From: JBIOXB01 sp050732395
GTDB taxonomy: Bacteria; Zhuqueibacterota; Zhuqueibacteria; Zhuqueibacterales; Zhuqueibacteraceae
Direction of reading: 5' to 3'
Length of the DNA: 64,000 bases
Assembly (NCBI GenBank): GCA_050732395.1
Contig: JBOHQX010000274.1
Span: 14,996 to 78,995, forward strand
The translations under genes and the position numbers were made by a program. The number at the start of each line of letters is the position of its first letter. Position 1 is the first letter of the stretch. The notes under the pieces are model-generated. The model made no database searches. It was not told the origin of the DNA and worked only from the letters and a program-made list of their open reading frames with translations. Positions 62,611 through 64,000 of this stretch are shown in pieces.

Positions 62611-63198
62611 GGGCGGGGCTCCTACGTTGTCGGTTCAAGCAAGCCTCATCGACCGGAGTCGGCGTGACGGGAAGGATTTCAGGTGTTTGGCAACAGCTCA
62701 CAGTCCATTCGAAGCCCCCCCTGGAATGTCATCCAGGAGGGATCCTGGTGGATTTGGCACGGAGGCCTGAACGAATTACCGTGCCAATTCAACCAAGATC
62801 CTTGCTGGATGACATTCCAGGGTCACGGCACAAGCACTCAGCCGTTGCCTCTCAAAAAGCACAATTGTGAAGGTGGAGTCAAATGGCAGGAATATGCAAT
62901 CCCAAAGGTTGGATGTCAAGGCAATTGTGGCGAAGAATGGAGGATAATTCCAAAAAGTTAAATTTCAAACAGCGCGACAACAAGAGCCTGTCCAAAAGCC
63001 CCATCCTGTCATGCTGAAAGCATCCTGGTAGTTTCGGCACTCACTACTGATATTGAAACTGTGCCCAACTGTTGAAAAATGCCCAACGGATTCTGTCTAG
63101 AGTCCGTTGGTCGTTCTCAAGTCTGTTGGGCAACTCTTCAGTTTCGAGCATCCCTCAAAGCGCCGTCGGTCGCTCGTCCAGAAATCTCGCTTAGCTCT
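62611..63198. other. Intergenic stretch, 588 bp, foldback inside
   Basis: It holds the promoter side of the giant gene, an approximately 97-bp foldback (62724-62822) and a second short stem between 63095 and 63135 (CCAACGGATT and GTCCGTTGG). Small open frames here are not protein-like. No gene is supported. Confidence 0.5.
62724..62822. repeat. Imperfect 40-bp inverted repeat
   Basis: The left arm (62724-62763, GGAATGTCATCCAGGAGGG...) and the reverse complement of the right arm (62781-62822) agree at most positions; I count about six to seven mismatches. A short loop lies between. It starts about 110 bases upstream of the giant gene's ATG. It is MITE-like in form, with no transposase inside. 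Confidence 0.7.
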
Positions 63199-63822
63199 TT
63201 ACTGAAATTGTTGGACTAACGCTTCGACTTGCGCGGTTTTGGGATGGCCTAACTGGCGACCAACTTGAAGCGCTTGTTGAAGCAAGGGCAAGCCTTGCTC
63301 TGTTTGGCCGAGCTGGCAGAGTAATTGTCCGAGATTAAGTGCAACATTAAATATGCCTTCAGCATTGTTGATTTCAAGTGCCAAACTTAAAGCTTCACTA
63401 AAAGCCTCGAGCGCTTCTTTAAGTTGTTCATTTTGAAGAAAAATGTGCGCCATATTGTGTAACGTGGTAATCATACCCGCGCGGTCGCCGATTTCGCGCC
63501 TTATCGCCAAACTCTTTTCCAAATACTCCAGCGCCTTCCCGTAATCACCACGCGCTTTGAAAATCTGGCTGATATTGTTCAGCGTCGTGCCTTCACCCGC
63601 GCGGTCGCCGATTTCGCGCTTTATCGCCAAACTCTTTTCCAAATACTCCAGCGCCTTCCCGTAATCCCCACGCGCATCGTAGATTTGGCTGATATTGTTC
63701 AGCGTCGTGCCTAGGAGTTGCCTATCCCGCTGAGATTTGGCAAAGCGCACTTGCTTTTCAGCTTGCAGATAACATGACAAGGCAGAATCATAAGACCCAA
63801 GCGTGTGAAACGCCAAACCCAA
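63199..63822 (-). CDS. TPR-repeat protein, probably truncated at the 5' end
   Basis: 207 residues from a TTG at 63822. The frame stays open and TPR-like upstream (RPENASWDVWNRL) until a TGA at 63889-63891, so the true start is missing or the gene is broken. Tetratricopeptide units are clear. Two 120-base units (63481-63600 and 63601-63720) are nearly identical and code for 40 residues each (GDYGKALEYLEKSLAIKREI, then GDRAGEGTTLNNISQI). Such 40-residue units are typical of TPR_12/NB-ARC-linked or CHAT-linked signalling proteins, but no partner domain is in view. The remaining bases to the window end hold no supported gene. Confidence 0.7.
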   Translation of the reverse strand: MGLAFHTLGSYDSALSCYLQAEKQVRFAKSQRDRQLLGTTLNNISQIYDARGDYGKALEYLEKSLAIKREIGDRAGEGTTLNNISQIFKARGDYGKALEYLEKSLAIRREIGDRAGMITTLHNMAHIFLQNEQLKEALEAFSEALSLALEINNAEGIFNVALNLGQLLCQLGQTEQGLPLLQQALQVGRQLGHPKTAQVEALVQQFQ

Positions 63823-64000
63823 CCTGTTCCAAACGTCCCAGGAGGCGTTCTCCGGCCGCTTCTCAATGAGAGGCCTTAGTACAAGATTTCACAATTACGA
63901 TGACGTAAAAGCGAACACAAGAATTCACATCGATAGCAATTGCATTATGAAACATACATCACAAAATTCATGAGATACTGCGCACTGTCGTAGAACCCTT

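Noticed and set aside
62683..62961. 92-codon plus-strand ORF upstream of the giant gene
   Set aside because: It runs through the foldback repeat, has no ribosome site and its product is not protein-like.

Overview
The window looks like a chromosomal contig from an uncultivated member of the FCB superphylum (Calditrichota / candidate KSB1-like). The grounds are indirect: a C-terminal sorting domain of type IX secretion style (NFPNPFNP) on the beta-helix protein at 13802-15295, PEGA and FN3 surface proteins, four-helix-bundle and PQQ/ankyrin proteins, and many foldback repeats between genes. No rRNA, tRNA, CRISPR array, transposase or phage gene was seen.

Region 1 (147-35117, all + strand) is one long exopolysaccharide (EPS) locus. 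It opens with small secreted and membrane proteins, a PEGA protein and an FN3 lipoprotein. Then come the Wza-like exporter and the Wzc-like co-polymerase/tyrosine kinase, seven sugar transferases (five GT4-like or GT2-like enzymes with clear motifs, one divergent GT2-like enzyme and an initiating phosphoglycosyl transferase), a Wzx flippase and a Wzy polymerase. Four deacetylases (three NodB-fold, one PIG-L), a sulfatase-fold enzyme with Thr at the nucleophile position, and an XrtA/PEP-CTERM-type ATPase without an exosortase are also present. The distal genes (aminotransferase, formyltransferase, phosphoglycosyl transferase, PglF/WbpM-like 4,6-dehydratase) fit a route to an N-formylated 4-amino-4,6-dideoxy sugar. 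Between the Wzc end and the first GT4 lies an unusual four-gene module (RraA-like aldolase, two ATP-grasp ligases, Ldh_2 dehydrogenase) that may build and attach an acidic, non-sugar substituent.

Region 2 (35144-51801, all - strand) is accessory metabolism: OsmC, SDR, two-domain VOC protein, YceI, MarR, a secreted amidohydrolase and a class V aminotransferase. A possible carboxylate-reduction set follows (iron alcohol dehydrogenase, LuxC-like acyl reductase, adenylate-forming enzyme). Next are a four-helix-bundle protein, two PQQ-propeller proteins (one fused to ankyrin repeats) and an MHS-type MFS transporter. Degenerate 7- to 9-bp-period arrays, several of them foldbacks, sit at or over the 3' ends of at least seven genes, six in this region and one in the EPS locus.

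Region 3 (52117-62610, - strand) is one 3497-residue open frame for a giant multidomain protein. It has LamG-like jellyrolls, a beta-gamma-crystallin domain between two coiled coils, an unassigned 500-residue core, six PKD-like domains and a terminal LamG, with no visible signal peptide. A TPR gene with near-identical tandem units, probably cut at its 5' end, closes the window.
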